Under the pieces are notes generated by a model. That model did no database searches. It was given only the letters and a program-made list of their open reading frames with translations, and was not told the origin of the DNA. This document shows positions 25,906 to 34,445 of a stretch of 64,000 bases of DNA, piece by piece. A program made the translations under genes and the position numbers. The stretch covers positions 1 through 64,000 of the forward strand of contig CAILUT010000009.1 in NCBI GenBank assembly GCA_903837495.1, written 5' to 3'. Positions within the stretch are counted from its first letter, which is position 1. Every line of letters starts with the position of its first letter. The DNA is from an uncultured Flavobacteriales bacterium (GTDB lineage: Bacteria > Bacteroidota > Bacteroidia > CAIKAF01).

Positions 25906-27378
25906 TTAATAGGCTAAAGCAAAATAAACCCTTTGCGAAGAGGGTTTGCCCGAGAAAATACAGGCTCCAGCTTCTGGCTTATTGTTCAGTGGAATGCAGC
26001 GAATGCTGGCTTTGGTTGCTTCTTTTATTTTTTCTTCTGTTTCGGTGCTGCCATCCCAATGGGCCGAAATAAACCCACCTTTGTTTTTCAAAACCGATTG
26101 GAATTCCTCCCATGTTTCAACGGGAGTAATGTGTTGATTTCGGAATTCGAGTGCACGTTCAAACAAAGATTGTTGTATTTCTTCCAACAAAAGGGGTAGG
26201 CGTTCGCTTAGCCCATTTATTGAAACACTTTCTTTGGTCAGGGTATCTCTGCGGCTTAATTCTACGGTTCCAGATTCCAAATCACGAGGCCCTATGGCCA
26301 ATCGAATAGGCACCCCTTTGAATTCATACTCAGCAAACTTCCATCCGGGTTTCTTTTTGTCGTCGTTGTCGAGTTTTACTCGAATGCCCACCGCTTTCAG
26401 TTCGACAACCAATTTTTGGCAAGCATCTACCATCGCTGTACGCTCCTCTTCCTTGCGGTAAATAGGCACCAAAACCACTTGAATTGGGGCCAGCCGGGGT
26501 GGCAGCACCAAGCCATTGTCATCCGAATGGCACATAATTAAGGCACCCATCAGCCGAGTTGAAACTCCCCAGCTGCTCGCCCATACATATTCTTGTTTTC
26601 CTGCTGCATTGGTAAATTTAACGTCAAAGGCTTTGGCAAAATTTTGCCCTAAAAAGTGCGATGTTCCTGTTTGCAATGCTTTTCCGTCTTGCATCAAAGC
26701 TTCAATGCAATAGGTGTCTATGGCTCCAGCAAACCGTTCGCTTTCTGTTTTAACTCCTTTAATAACGGGAATGGCCAAAATATCCTGTACAAAATCAGAA
26801 TAGACATCCAACATCAATTTGGTTTCAACTTCGGCTTCTTCTCGGGTGGCATGGGCGGTATGGCCCTCTTGCCATAAAAATTCGGCTGTACGCAAAAACA
26901 AACGTGTTCGCATCTCCCAACGTACCACATTGGCCCATTGATTAATAAGCAAAGGCAAATCGCGGTAGCTGTTGATCCAATTTTTGTACGTGTTCCAAAT
27001 AATGGTCTCTGAGGTAGGCCTTACAATAAGCTCCTCTTCCAGTTTGGCTTCGGGATCTACAATTACGCTTTTTCCATCTTCTGAGGTTTTTAGCCGGTAA
27101 TGGGTTACCACAGCACATTCTTTGGCAAACCCTTCGATGTGTGCGGCTTCTTTGCTCAAGAACGATTTGGGAATAAACAACGGAAAATAGGCGTTCTCAT
27201 GCCCAGTTTCTTTGAACCGCCGGTCTAAGTCATCCCGCATCCGTTCCCAGATGCTAAAGCCATATGGCTTGATAACCATACAACCGCGAACCGCAGAATG
27301 CTCTGCCAATCCTGCCTTTAATACTAAGTCGTTATACCACTGGGCATAATTGGTACTTCTGGGTGTCAACTGTTCCAC
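25906..27378 (-). CDS. proS: Prolyl-tRNA synthetase, archaeal/eukaryotic type
   Basis: This 490-aa enzyme charges tRNA-Pro. It lacks the editing insertion of bacterial-type ProRS and ends in an aromatic tail (YFALAY), as in the shorter archaeal-type class. Core motifs are '[16 protein letters not shown]', '[25 protein letters not shown]' and '[16 protein letters not shown]'. It starts at GTG 27378, with a TACTTTTG promoter box 53 bp upstream. It leads an operon with an unknown gene and rnhB. Confidence 0.93.
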   Translation of the reverse strand: MEQLTPRSTNYAQWYNDLVLKAGLAEHSAVRGCMVIKPYGFSIWERMRDDLDRRFKETGHENAYFPLFIPKSFLSKEAAHIEGFAKECAVVTHYRLKTSEDGKSVIVDPEAKLEEELIVRPTSETIIWNTYKNWINSYRDLPLLINQWANVVRWEMRTRLFLRTAEFLWQEGHTAHATREEAEVETKLMLDVYSDFVQDILAIPVIKGVKTESERFAGAIDTYCIEALMQDGKALQTGTSHFLGQNFAKAFDVKFTNAAGKQEYVWASSWGVSTRLMGALIMCHSDDNGLVLPPRLAPIQVVLVPIYRKEEERTAMVDACQKLVVELKAVGIRVKLDNDDKKKPGWKFAEYEFKGVPIRLAIGPRDLESGTVELSRRDTLTKESVSINGLSERLPLLLEEIQQSLFERALEFRNQHITPVETWEEFQSVLKNKGGFISAHWDGSTETEEKIKEATKASIRCIPLNNKPEAGACIFSGKPSSQRVYFALAY

Positions 27379-27424
27379 TTCCGATCTGTGTTATTATTGG
27401 TATAATATTTGCAATACTCTCGCT

Positions 27425-28585
27425 ATGCTTCAAAAGTACAAATTGCCATTCATTGTTCGTCCTTCTAAGGCTTCTTTGATGCATTTGTTTGCTATTGGCT
27501 TTTTTTTGATGGGATTTCAAGGCTGCCGAGTCGCCGATATTCAGTCTTATGCCACCGATGACGCTTATTTTTCCCTGTCTGATTTTCCTCCATCCGACTA
27601 CGTTCCGCTGTACAGCCCTTCTTTCGGTCTTTTATCCGATACGATGCTTGACGCAGAAATGCGGGCATCGCCCGGTTATACCTGCGATGCCTTTGGCAAT
27701 TTGATTATTTCTTCGGGCGAGCCAGGCCTGTATTACGAGGATTATTACGATTTTTCGTACAGCGCTCGGATTCGCCGATTTAGTTCTGGCCCTGCCTTTC
27801 CCGATTATTTTTCGCCCTGGTACACGGAGCATTACTGGTTTTCGAACGAAACGCCCTATTGGGGAACCAGCATCTACGAAACGGTGCCATGGAATTGGTA
27901 CGGCTACGGTTCCCCACATCATTTCGCTCCGCAATCGTGGTGGTTAAATTCCGTTTTCTCCCCTTTTGCTTGGCCCAATTCTTTTGGGTATTTCGGTTTT
28001 TCAGGCCATTCTGGCTCCGGTTGGAACGGGAACTCTGGATCCATTGCCAATCCGGTTCTTTTTCGCAAAAGAATGACGCCGCCTACCCTTCAGTCCTCTT
28101 TTTCAGGTTTTTCCTATTCTGGAAGACCCGCCTTCGCACCGGGCAAGGCCTCGAGTTCTGACCCTGAGGTGCGTCCAGCTCGGTCCATTCCCCCCGCTAC
28201 CCGAAGCAGTAGCGAGCCAGCCCCTGTAATCCCCATCACCCGCCCAGCTTCAACAACCAGGCCCCCCCTGCGCGGTGAATCCACCCCGGTTAATTCAGCC
28301 AGCCGCTTTGACAACCGCAAAGAAAATGGCCTTATTAAAGAGGACTTCCCCGCCTCAAACCCAAGGCGTGTGCCTGCTGCACCGGCTACCAATACCGGCC
28401 GAAAAGTTACCTTTGGAGAGGGGAGTCGGTCGGTTCCGCGTTCCTCGCCCCCTCCAATGCGCTCAACCACCCCAAGCTATTCCCCGCCCCCCAGAAGCAA
28501 TCCCGTCCCTCGGCCTTCAGGTTCTTCCCCACAGCGGCAAGCCGCCCCTGTTCGTTCAACGCCTTCAGGCCAACGCCCACGTTAA
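27425..28585 (+). CDS. Tyr/Trp-rich lipoprotein with Pro/Ser/Arg-rich tail
   Basis: The 386-aa frame starts at ATG 27425; ATG 27479 (MHLFAIGFFLMGFQGC) gives a cleaner lipoprotein signal, and a promoter box for the divergent proS lies at 27431-27438, so 27479 is also plausible. After the lipobox Cys comes ~180 residues rich in Tyr, Trp, Phe and Gly (YYEDYYDFSY, WNWYGYGSPHHF). The last ~150 are disordered, rich in Pro, Ser and Arg and strongly basic. No family is recognised. It is 2 bp from the downstream barrel gene, so they are probably co-transcribed. Confidence 0.65.
   Translation: MLQKYKLPFIVRPSKASLMHLFAIGFFLMGFQGCRVADIQSYATDDAYFSLSDFPPSDYVPLYSPSFGLLSDTMLDAEMRASPGYTCDAFGNLIISSGEPGLYYEDYYDFSYSARIRRFSSGPAFPDYFSPWYTEHYWFSNETPYWGTSIYETVPWNWYGYGSPHHFAPQSWWLNSVFSPFAWPNSFGYFGFSGHSGSGWNGNSGSIANPVLFRKRMTPPTLQSSFSGFSYSGRPAFAPGKASSSDPEVRPARSIPPATRSSSEPAPVIPITRPASTTRPPLRGESTPVNSASRFDNRKENGLIKEDFPASNPRRVPAAPATNTGRKVTFGEGSRSVPRSSPPPMRSTTPSYSPPPRSNPVPRPSGSSPQRQAAPVRSTPSGQRPR
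27431..27438 (-). promoter_or_regulatory. Promoter -7 box TACTTTTG for proS
   Basis: The minus strand reads TACTTTTG 53 bp upstream of the proS GTG start. It overlaps the first codons of the divergent gene if that gene begins at 27425. Confidence 0.45.
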
Positions 28586-28587
28586 AG

Positions 28588-30084
28588 ATGGACTGTCGTA
28601 CAAAGTTTGTTTTTTTTAAAGTCCTGAGGTTTGGAAACCGGATGTCTTTCCTGTTTTTCTTTTTAAGCCCGTTCGCTTCGGTGCTTCAGGCACAATACGC
28701 TCAAGATGCACTGCGGTTTTCTATGTATAATCTGCAAGGCAGCAGCCGTTTTGTTGGAATGGGTGGAGCCATGGGGGCGGTAGGAGCCGATTTCACCACA
28801 GCCTCCTACAATCCGGCCGGTATTGGTTTTTTCCAAAGGCAGGCCTTAAGTTTAAGCCCCGGATTAAACTGGGCCAGCACGGAATCCAATTGGCTAACGC
28901 GTCAAAGCGATACGAAATCTCTGTTTCAATTTGGAAGCGCGGGCCTGGTTCTTACCCGCCGCAGCAACCACGACAGCCATCAAGGCTTGCAGTTTTTTAA
29001 TTTCAGTATTGGCTACAACCGTTTGGCCTCTTTTAATCAACGCATTTTGGTGAGCGGAGAACAAGCCATTCATGGATTGGGCTCCTACTTTACTGCAATA
29101 TCCAATGGCTCTTCGCCCAATGATTTAGACCCTTTTTCTTCAAGGTTGGCCTTTCAAACGTATCTGATTGATTCTGTTCCAGGCTTAGGCGGCCTTGCCT
29201 ACGAACCCCTAGGTGCTGCCGACGGAACCCAAGTTCAAATTTCACGGCAAATAAGCCGGTCGGGGTCTCATGGCGAAGTGGTGATCAACAGTGCAATCAA
29301 TTACGCCCACCGTTTTTACGTTGGAGCCACGGTGGGCGTACACCGCATCGATTTTGAACAGGAATCCATCGTACAAGAACGCGATGTTCAGGGAACGGTT
29401 CCTTTTTATCAATCTGTTGATTGGCGCGACAATTTACAGGTCAGCGGAACAGGGTTCTCTTTTAAAATAGGTGCTATTTATCGAATCACCGATGCCTGGA
29501 GGCTTGGATTGTCTATACATACCCCCGTTTTTTTAAGCTTGGACGAACAGTTTAGCAGCAGAATGCAAACCCAATTTGACGGGGCAACCTACTCCGCCCT
29601 AAGTCCAACCCTTCAATTTGCCTACGATGTAAATCTTCCCTGGCGTTGGCAACTCTCCTCGGCTTACGTAATAAAAAAGAAGGCGATTCTGGGCTTGGAA
29701 TACGAACAGGTCGATTACGCTGGAATCTCTTTTGCTCCTGCTTTGGTTTTTAGTCAAGATAACGCCTTTGTTGACACCGCTTTTGGCCTAAGCCACATTG
29801 CAAAACTGGGATTTGAATACCGCTTCGAAGGGGTGTATGCCCGACTGGGATATCAGTTTCAAAGTTCGCCCTTCCATAGTTCCGTTCAATCCTCTTTTCA
29901 CAACCATACCTTTTCAGGGGGCTTGGGTTGGCAGTTGCGCAAATGGATAACCATAGACGGAGCTTTTGCCCTCCACCATCGGGAAGGGCGGCAGTCGGTT
30001 TTTGAAGGCTATGGTGATTTATCTACTGCCCGCGTTCTTCAGCAAAACCTGCTGTTTCAGGTTTCAGCAACCTTGTTTTTTTAG
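28588..30084 (+). CDS. FadL/OMPP1-like outer-membrane barrel protein
   Basis: This 498-aa protein may start at 28588 or at ATG 28642 (MSFLFFFLSPFASVLQAQ), where the signal peptide begins. The mature N-terminus 'DALRFSMYNLQGSSRFVGMGGAMGAVGADFTTASYNPAGIGFF' is characteristic of the FadL/OMPP1 (TodX-like) superfamily, with the conserved NPAG. The rest is beta-barrel and ends in Phe (VSATLFF), the usual outer-membrane assembly signal. It probably forms a channel for hydrophobic compounds; the substrate is unknown. Confidence 0.82.
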   Translation: MDCRTKFVFFKVLRFGNRMSFLFFFLSPFASVLQAQYAQDALRFSMYNLQGSSRFVGMGGAMGAVGADFTTASYNPAGIGFFQRQALSLSPGLNWASTESNWLTRQSDTKSLFQFGSAGLVLTRRSNHDSHQGLQFFNFSIGYNRLASFNQRILVSGEQAIHGLGSYFTAISNGSSPNDLDPFSSRLAFQTYLIDSVPGLGGLAYEPLGAADGTQVQISRQISRSGSHGEVVINSAINYAHRFYVGATVGVHRIDFEQESIVQERDVQGTVPFYQSVDWRDNLQVSGTGFSFKIGAIYRITDAWRLGLSIHTPVFLSLDEQFSSRMQTQFDGATYSALSPTLQFAYDVNLPWRWQLSSAYVIKKKAILGLEYEQVDYAGISFAPALVFSQDNAFVDTAFGLSHIAKLGFEYRFEGVYARLGYQFQSSPFHSSVQSSFHNHTFSGGLGWQLRKWITIDGAFALHHREGRQSVFEGYGDLSTARVLQQNLLFQVSATLFF

Positions 30085-30097
30085 CGTTTTAAGCACA

Positions 30098-30128
30098 ACC
30101 GCTCCACTTTATAAAACGAATGGAGCCG
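30098..30128. terminator. Possible bidirectional hairpin between convergent genes
   Basis: The inverted repeat CCG-CTCCA/TGGAG-CCGG with an AT-rich loop lies between the convergent barrel gene and sucC. No long T-tract follows, so a terminator role is tentative. Confidence 0.3.
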
Positions 30129-30190
30129 GAATCAAGACAAAAAACGAAAGCCAGCTTTTCCTGTTTAGAAAGAAAGCGAACCTTTCAGGT

Positions 30191-31381
30191 TTAGGCAAGA
30201 ACTTCGGCCACTTTTTGTGCCGCTTCTTCCAGCTGAATGACGGAAAATACCTTAAGGCCTGATTCGTCGATTAGGATTTTGGCTTCTTTGGCGTTGGTTC
30301 CTTGCAATCGAACAATGATGGGTACAGAAATTGTGCCCATGTTTCGGTAGGCATCTACCACGCCCTGGGCAACCCGGTCGCAGCGTACAATTCCTCCAAA
30401 TATATTCACCAGAATGGCTTTTACATTGGGGTCTTTCAAAATAATGCGAAAGGCTTGTTCTACCCGTGCGGCATCGGCGGTTCCTCCTACGTCCAAGAAG
30501 TTGGCAGGCTCTCCTCCGCTTAATTTAATGATATCCATGGTGGCCATAGCCAAACCGGCACCGTTCACCATGCAACCGACGTTCCCGTCTAATTTCACAT
30601 AATTCAACTGGAACTGAGCGGCCTCGACCTCGGTGGGATCCTCTTCGCGTTCGTCGCGCAATGCAGCCAAGGTAGGGTGGCGAAATAAGGCGTTGTCGTC
30701 TAGGTTGACTTTGGCATCTACGGCTACAATTTTATCGTCGCTGGTTTTAAAAACAGGATTGATTTCAAACATGGAGGCATCTACGCCTTCGTAGGCCGCA
30801 TACAAGGCCTGAACAAATTTCACCATTTCTTTAAGCGCCTTGCCACTCAATCCAAGATTAAAGGCAATTTTTCGTGCTTGAAAGGCTTGCAAACCAATGC
30901 CTGGGTGAATTTCCTCTTGGTATATTTTTTCGGGCGATTTCTCGGCAACTTCTTCAATGTCCATGCCTCCTTCCGGTGAATATACGATGATGTTTCTGCC
31001 GGAACTCCGGTCTAGCAAAACCGACATGTAATATTCAGCAGTAGGAGCAGGGCCAGGATAGTACACATCTTGAGAAACCAAAACCATGTGCACATGTTTT
31101 CCCTGTTCGCCGGTTTGCTTGGTTACTAAATTCATGCCAATAATAGCTGCCGATTTTTCACGAACTTCTTCTAAGGTTTTAGCCAACTTTACACCCCCAC
31201 CTTTGCCGCGGCCACCCGCATGCACTTGTGCTTTTATTACCCACCATTCTGTCCCAGTTTGGGCTTGTAAGTCTTTAGCAGCCTGCACCGCCTCTTCGGG
31301 GGTATGTGCTAAAATGCCCTCTTGTATGGCGACTCCGAAGGATTTTAAAATGTCTTTTGCCTGATATTCGTGAATGTTCAT
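30191..31381 (-). CDS. sucC: Succinyl-CoA synthetase beta subunit
   Basis: This 396-aa ATP-grasp subunit works with SucD (not in the window) in the TCA cycle, making ATP or GTP from succinyl-CoA. It begins 'MNIHEYQAKDILKSFGV' and contains 'KAQVHAGGRGKGGGVKLAK' in the nucleotide site and 'VNIFGGIVRCDRVAQGVV' in the CoA/phosphate domain. A TATTTTTG promoter box lies 23 bp upstream. It appears to be a single-gene unit here. Confidence 0.95.
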   Translation of the reverse strand: MNIHEYQAKDILKSFGVAIQEGILAHTPEEAVQAAKDLQAQTGTEWWVIKAQVHAGGRGKGGGVKLAKTLEEVREKSAAIIGMNLVTKQTGEQGKHVHMVLVSQDVYYPGPAPTAEYYMSVLLDRSSGRNIIVYSPEGGMDIEEVAEKSPEKIYQEEIHPGIGLQAFQARKIAFNLGLSGKALKEMVKFVQALYAAYEGVDASMFEINPVFKTSDDKIVAVDAKVNLDDNALFRHPTLAALRDEREEDPTEVEAAQFQLNYVKLDGNVGCMVNGAGLAMATMDIIKLSGGEPANFLDVGGTADAARVEQAFRIILKDPNVKAILVNIFGGIVRCDRVAQGVVDAYRNMGTISVPIIVRLQGTNAKEAKILIDESGLKVFSVIQLEEAAQKVAEVLA

Positions 31382-31403
31382 GGAAAGTCTGTTAATGTGC
31401 CCA

Positions 31404-31411
31404 CAAAAATA
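31404..31411 (-). promoter_or_regulatory. Promoter -7 box TATTTTTG for sucC
   Basis: The minus strand reads TATTTTTG 23 bp before the sucC ATG (31381). The rest of this 130-bp gap holds a 10-bp direct repeat CTAAGTTGGC (31428 and 31500) around an ATAGGC/GCCTAT hairpin. Confidence 0.55.
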
Positions 31412-31511
31412 GAAGAAATGCCCTAGGCTAAGTTGGCTTTTTCTTAATTTAATGCAGAAAGTTTATCTGCTACCCTATAGGCATGGGTGTAAGCCTATTC
31501 TAAGTTGGCAG

Positions 31512-32621
31512 TCAAACGGCGGTTTGATTGGGATTTCGGGCAATAAATCCCCCTCCAATTACATCTTCGCCTTCATACATTACTGCCGATTGGCCGGGGG
31601 CAATAGCTTCAACCGGGTGCTCAAAAACCACCTCTAACAGTTCCGGTCCTGGATACAGGGTGGCTAATGTTCCCCGGTCTTTATACCGAATCTTGACAAC
31701 AGCTTGTTGACCCTCTTGAATTTGCTCGTATTTTAACAGGTTTAGGTTGCGAACAAACATGGTTTGCTGCAACAAATCTTCTCGGCTTCCAAGCACGACC
31801 TCGTTGGTTTCAGGTCGAATTCCAGTAACAAATGCGGGTTCACCTAGAGCAATGCCCAATCCTTTGCGTTGGCCAACCGTAAAAAAAGGATAGCCAGAAT
31901 GGGTTCCAAGTATTTTGCCGCTTTTATCTACAAACTGACCGTTCTGCATGCGGTTGGTTTCTTCCGGTTTTTTTCGCTGCAAAAAGCCCCTGTAATCGTT
32001 GTCGGGTATAAAGCAAATTTCGTAGCTCTCTGCCTTTTTTGACAAACGTTCGAACCCAGCTTTTGAGGCCAATTCTCGGATTTCGGTTTTTTTGAACCCC
32101 CCAATGGGGAAAAGCGTCTTGGCTAAAGCCGACTGACTCAGCCCCCACAGCACATAGCTTTGGTCTTTTTGAACGTCCAAACCCGCACTTACCACATACC
32201 GCTGCCCTTCTTTTCGAACGCGGGCATAGTGTCCGGTTGCAATAAATTCGCAATCCAATTGTTCGGCTCGCTTCACCAAGGCATCCCACTTGATGTGGGT
32301 ATTGCACAAAACACAGGGGTTGGGCGTTCTGCCCGCCAAATATTCTTCAACAAAATTTTCGATGATGGCCTCACCAAATTCCGAGCGAATATCTAAAATG
32401 TAATGCGGGAAACCCAATTCAACAGCCATGGCTCTGGCATCGTTGATGTCGTCTAAACTGCAGCAGCCCGTCGTTTTTTTGCCCCCTCCGCTTTGGGCAT
32501 AATCCCAAGTTTTCATGGTTACCCCAATGACCTCGTACCCTTGATGATGCAGCAGCATAGCGGCCACCGAACTGTCAATGCCGCCGCTCATCGCAACCAA
32601 AACCCTTCCTTTTTTACTCAT
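31512..32621 (-). CDS. mnmA: tRNA-specific 2-thiouridylase MnmA
   Basis: This 369-aa enzyme puts sulfur on the wobble uridine of tRNA-Lys, -Glu and -Gln. The PP-loop 'AMSGGIDSSVAAMLL' binds ATP. The catalytic cysteines are in 'TPNPCVLCNTHIK' and 'SYEICFIPDNDYRGF'. The C-terminal barrel ends 'VIGGGFI'. The gene follows a YwqK-like gene by 7 bp on the same strand. Confidence 0.95.
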   Translation of the reverse strand: MSKKGRVLVAMSGGIDSSVAAMLLHHQGYEVIGVTMKTWDYAQSGGGKKTTGCCSLDDINDARAMAVELGFPHYILDIRSEFGEAIIENFVEEYLAGRTPNPCVLCNTHIKWDALVKRAEQLDCEFIATGHYARVRKEGQRYVVSAGLDVQKDQSYVLWGLSQSALAKTLFPIGGFKKTEIRELASKAGFERLSKKAESYEICFIPDNDYRGFLQRKKPEETNRMQNGQFVDKSGKILGTHSGYPFFTVGQRKGLGIALGEPAFVTGIRPETNEVVLGSREDLLQQTMFVRNLNLLKYEQIQEGQQAVVKIRYKDRGTLATLYPGPELLEVVFEHPVEAIAPGQSAVMYEGEDVIGGGFIARNPNQTAV

Positions 32622-32628
32622 TTTATGC

Positions 32629-33408
32629 TTACCAATCCGAATAGCCCTTTTGGCGAAATTGCTGCTTTAGTTGCTCTTCAGGTATGTACTCTTTTTGTTC
32701 GGGTATGGCTACTTTCGACCGGTCTGATGGGTGTAAATCTCCCTTCATGTATCTTAAGGTCATTCGCATGCGGCCATCTTCATGAAAATGGGTAAAGGTT
32801 CCATTTCGAAGGTCATTCTCATACACGCCGGTCATGGCTACCCTTCCATTTGAATGAAAAAAGGCCACATGTCCATGCAGTTTGTTTTTCACATAAACCC
32901 CTCGGGCTTTCAGGACCCCAGAATCAAAGTATTGCTCCCACAAGCCCTCTTTCACTCCATTTTTATACACCCATTTTTCATACAACTTCCCATTAAAATG
33001 AAAATGCTTTATCGTGTCGTTTAGCAATCCATGCAAGTAGCGCTCTTCAGATATTCCTGTTCCATCGCTGTCGTAAAAATACCAAGTTCCCGTTCGTTTT
33101 TTGCTCTTATACATTCCCTCTCCGGCTACTTTCCCATTGGGATGATAAAATTTGGCGTTGGTATAAGCCGTATCGGTTAGGAACTCCATTTCTGACTTAA
33201 GCTTACCCTGTTCATTAAAAAACACCCAGCGTCCAATTTGCCTTCCATCCTTAAAAAGACCTTCGGATTTTTTTTCTCCATTGTCGTACCGATTTACCCA
33301 TGCCCCCTGTTTGCGTCCTTTGGAATCTATTGCATTCCCAATTTGCGCATGCATTAAGCCCCCTATTGCAATGCCCAAGAACAGAAATACACGTGAAGAC
33401 CATTTCAT
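32629..33408 (-). CDS. Secreted YwqK/MORN-like repeat protein
   Basis: This 259-aa protein begins at ATG 33408 (MKWSSRVFLFLGIAIGGLMHAQ), which gives a signal peptide. The ORF track's longer start is excluded by a TACCTTTG box at 33413-33420. The mature protein has about eight repeats of ~22 residues with the pattern 'yHpNGKvagEGmYKsgkrtGtW', as in YwqK-family and MORN-repeat proteins. The YwqK name 'antitoxin' does not imply a toxin here; none is adjacent. Its role is unknown and it is co-transcribed with mnmA. Confidence 0.8.
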   Translation of the reverse strand: MKWSSRVFLFLGIAIGGLMHAQIGNAIDSKGRKQGAWVNRYDNGEKKSEGLFKDGRQIGRWVFFNEQGKLKSEMEFLTDTAYTNAKFYHPNGKVAGEGMYKSKKRTGTWYFYDSDGTGISEERYLHGLLNDTIKHFHFNGKLYEKWVYKNGVKEGLWEQYFDSGVLKARGVYVKNKLHGHVAFFHSNGRVAMTGVYENDLRNGTFTHFHEDGRMRMTLRYMKGDLHPSDRSKVAIPEQKEYIPEEQLKQQFRQKGYSDW

Positions 33409-33412
33409 ACGA

Positions 33413-33420
33413 CAAAGGTA
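33413..33420 (-). promoter_or_regulatory. Promoter -7 box TACCTTTG, near-leaderless
   Basis: The minus strand reads TACCTTTG-TCGT-ATG, so the box ends only four bases before the start codon at 33408. Transcription would start at or next to the A of ATG, predicting a leaderless mRNA. Confidence 0.6.
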
Positions 33421-33648
33421 CAAAGCACCCGCTTGCTTTTCAAGTAATTTCAAATTCCGTTCAACTTTATTGGTGTTCACTTTTGCAGCAATCCTTTTTT
33501 GTTCCCAATGCATGTTATAATCTTAAAGGCTGTGGGGTGTATGCTTTAAAAAACAGAGTCGTTCGTCGTTTTCCTTTTCCCCTGTGGGGCCTAGGTGGTT
33601 TATTCCAGTTAACCTTTTCATTTTTTATCCGTTTTTAAACAGATGCAT

Positions 33649-33656
33649 TAGCTTTG
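33649..33656 (+). promoter_or_regulatory. Promoter -7 box TAGCTTTG
   Basis: TAGCTTTG lies 15 bp before ATG 33672 and covers the ORF track's upstream start (33654). It probably drives the methyltransferase-fusion enzyme operon. Confidence 0.6.
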
Positions 33657-33671
33657 TGGCAATTCTTCGGC

Positions 33672-34445
33672 ATGAAATTTATCATCAGCATTGTAACGAG
33701 ATTGGTGCCCCGTTCGTATTTGCACCATGTTAGCCATTTTTTCCTGAAAATCATTGGTCTTTTTTACTTTGGAAATCGGGTAGAAGACCCCATTACGGGC
33801 GATACTTTCGGCCGATTTTTGCCCTATGGCCGTATGGTTTCTCGAAAAAACGCGCTCAGCCCCTCTACCTTAAGCCTAGAAAGGCATCGATTGATGTGGC
33901 TTTACTTGCAGCGGGAAACCGATTTTTTTACCGCAGCCCTTAAAGTCCTTCATATTGCTCCGGAATACTGCTTTTTAAAACGGTTTAAATCCATGAAAAA
34001 TCTGGATTATTTGTCCGGAGATCTGCTCTCGCCGTGGGCCGACATAAAAATGGACATTCTGGCTATGCCCTTTGAATCCAATTCCTTCGATGTTGTTTTT
34101 TGCAACCATGTATTAGAGCACATCCCCGACGATGTGCATGCGATGAAAGAAATATGCCGAGTTATGAAGCCCGGGGCTTGGGCCATATTGCAGGTGCCGA
34201 TGCGCCCCGGTGCCGAAAAGACCGACGAGGACATCAGCATCACAGATCCGCGCGAACGGGAGCGCCGTTTTTTGCAGGCCGACCATTTTCGGCTGTACGG
34301 CAACGATTACGCCGACCGACTCGCTTTGGCGGGCTTTGAGGTCGAAATCAACGATTTGGCACTGCGCCTCAGCCAAATCGAACGCGAACGCTATGCGGTG
34401 CCCGCCGCCGAAATGCTCTACATAGCACGAAAACCCTTCGCATGA
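33672..34445 (+). CDS. SAM-dependent methyltransferase (Methyltransf_11-like)
   Basis: This 257-aa protein has a short hydrophobic N-terminal region followed by a methyltransferase core. Motif I is degenerate ('VLHIAPEYCFLKRFKSM' in place of a Gly-rich loop), as in a subset linked to cell-surface glycans. 'MDILAMPFESNSFDVVFCNHVLEHIPDDVHAMKEICRVMKPGG'-type sequence (here KPGAW) follows. It overlaps the fusion enzyme gene by four bases (ATGA), so it may act in the same sugar or envelope pathway. Confidence 0.8.
   Translation: MKFIISIVTRLVPRSYLHHVSHFFLKIIGLFYFGNRVEDPITGDTFGRFLPYGRMVSRKNALSPSTLSLERHRLMWLYLQRETDFFTAALKVLHIAPEYCFLKRFKSMKNLDYLSGDLLSPWADIKMDILAMPFESNSFDVVFCNHVLEHIPDDVHAMKEICRVMKPGAWAILQVPMRPGAEKTDEDISITDPRERERRFLQADHFRLYGNDYADRLALAGFEVEINDLALRLSQIERERYAVPAAEMLYIARKPFA

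Noticed and set aside
31428-31509. 10-bp direct repeat CTAAGTTGGC as a target-site duplication of a small mobile element
   Set aside because: The 62-bp interior has only a 6-bp hairpin and no terminal inverted repeats; the match may be chance.
32629-33408. Toxin-antitoxin system based on the YwqK 'antitoxin' family name
   Set aside because: The protein is exported and no toxin gene is adjacent; the repeats are MORN-like.
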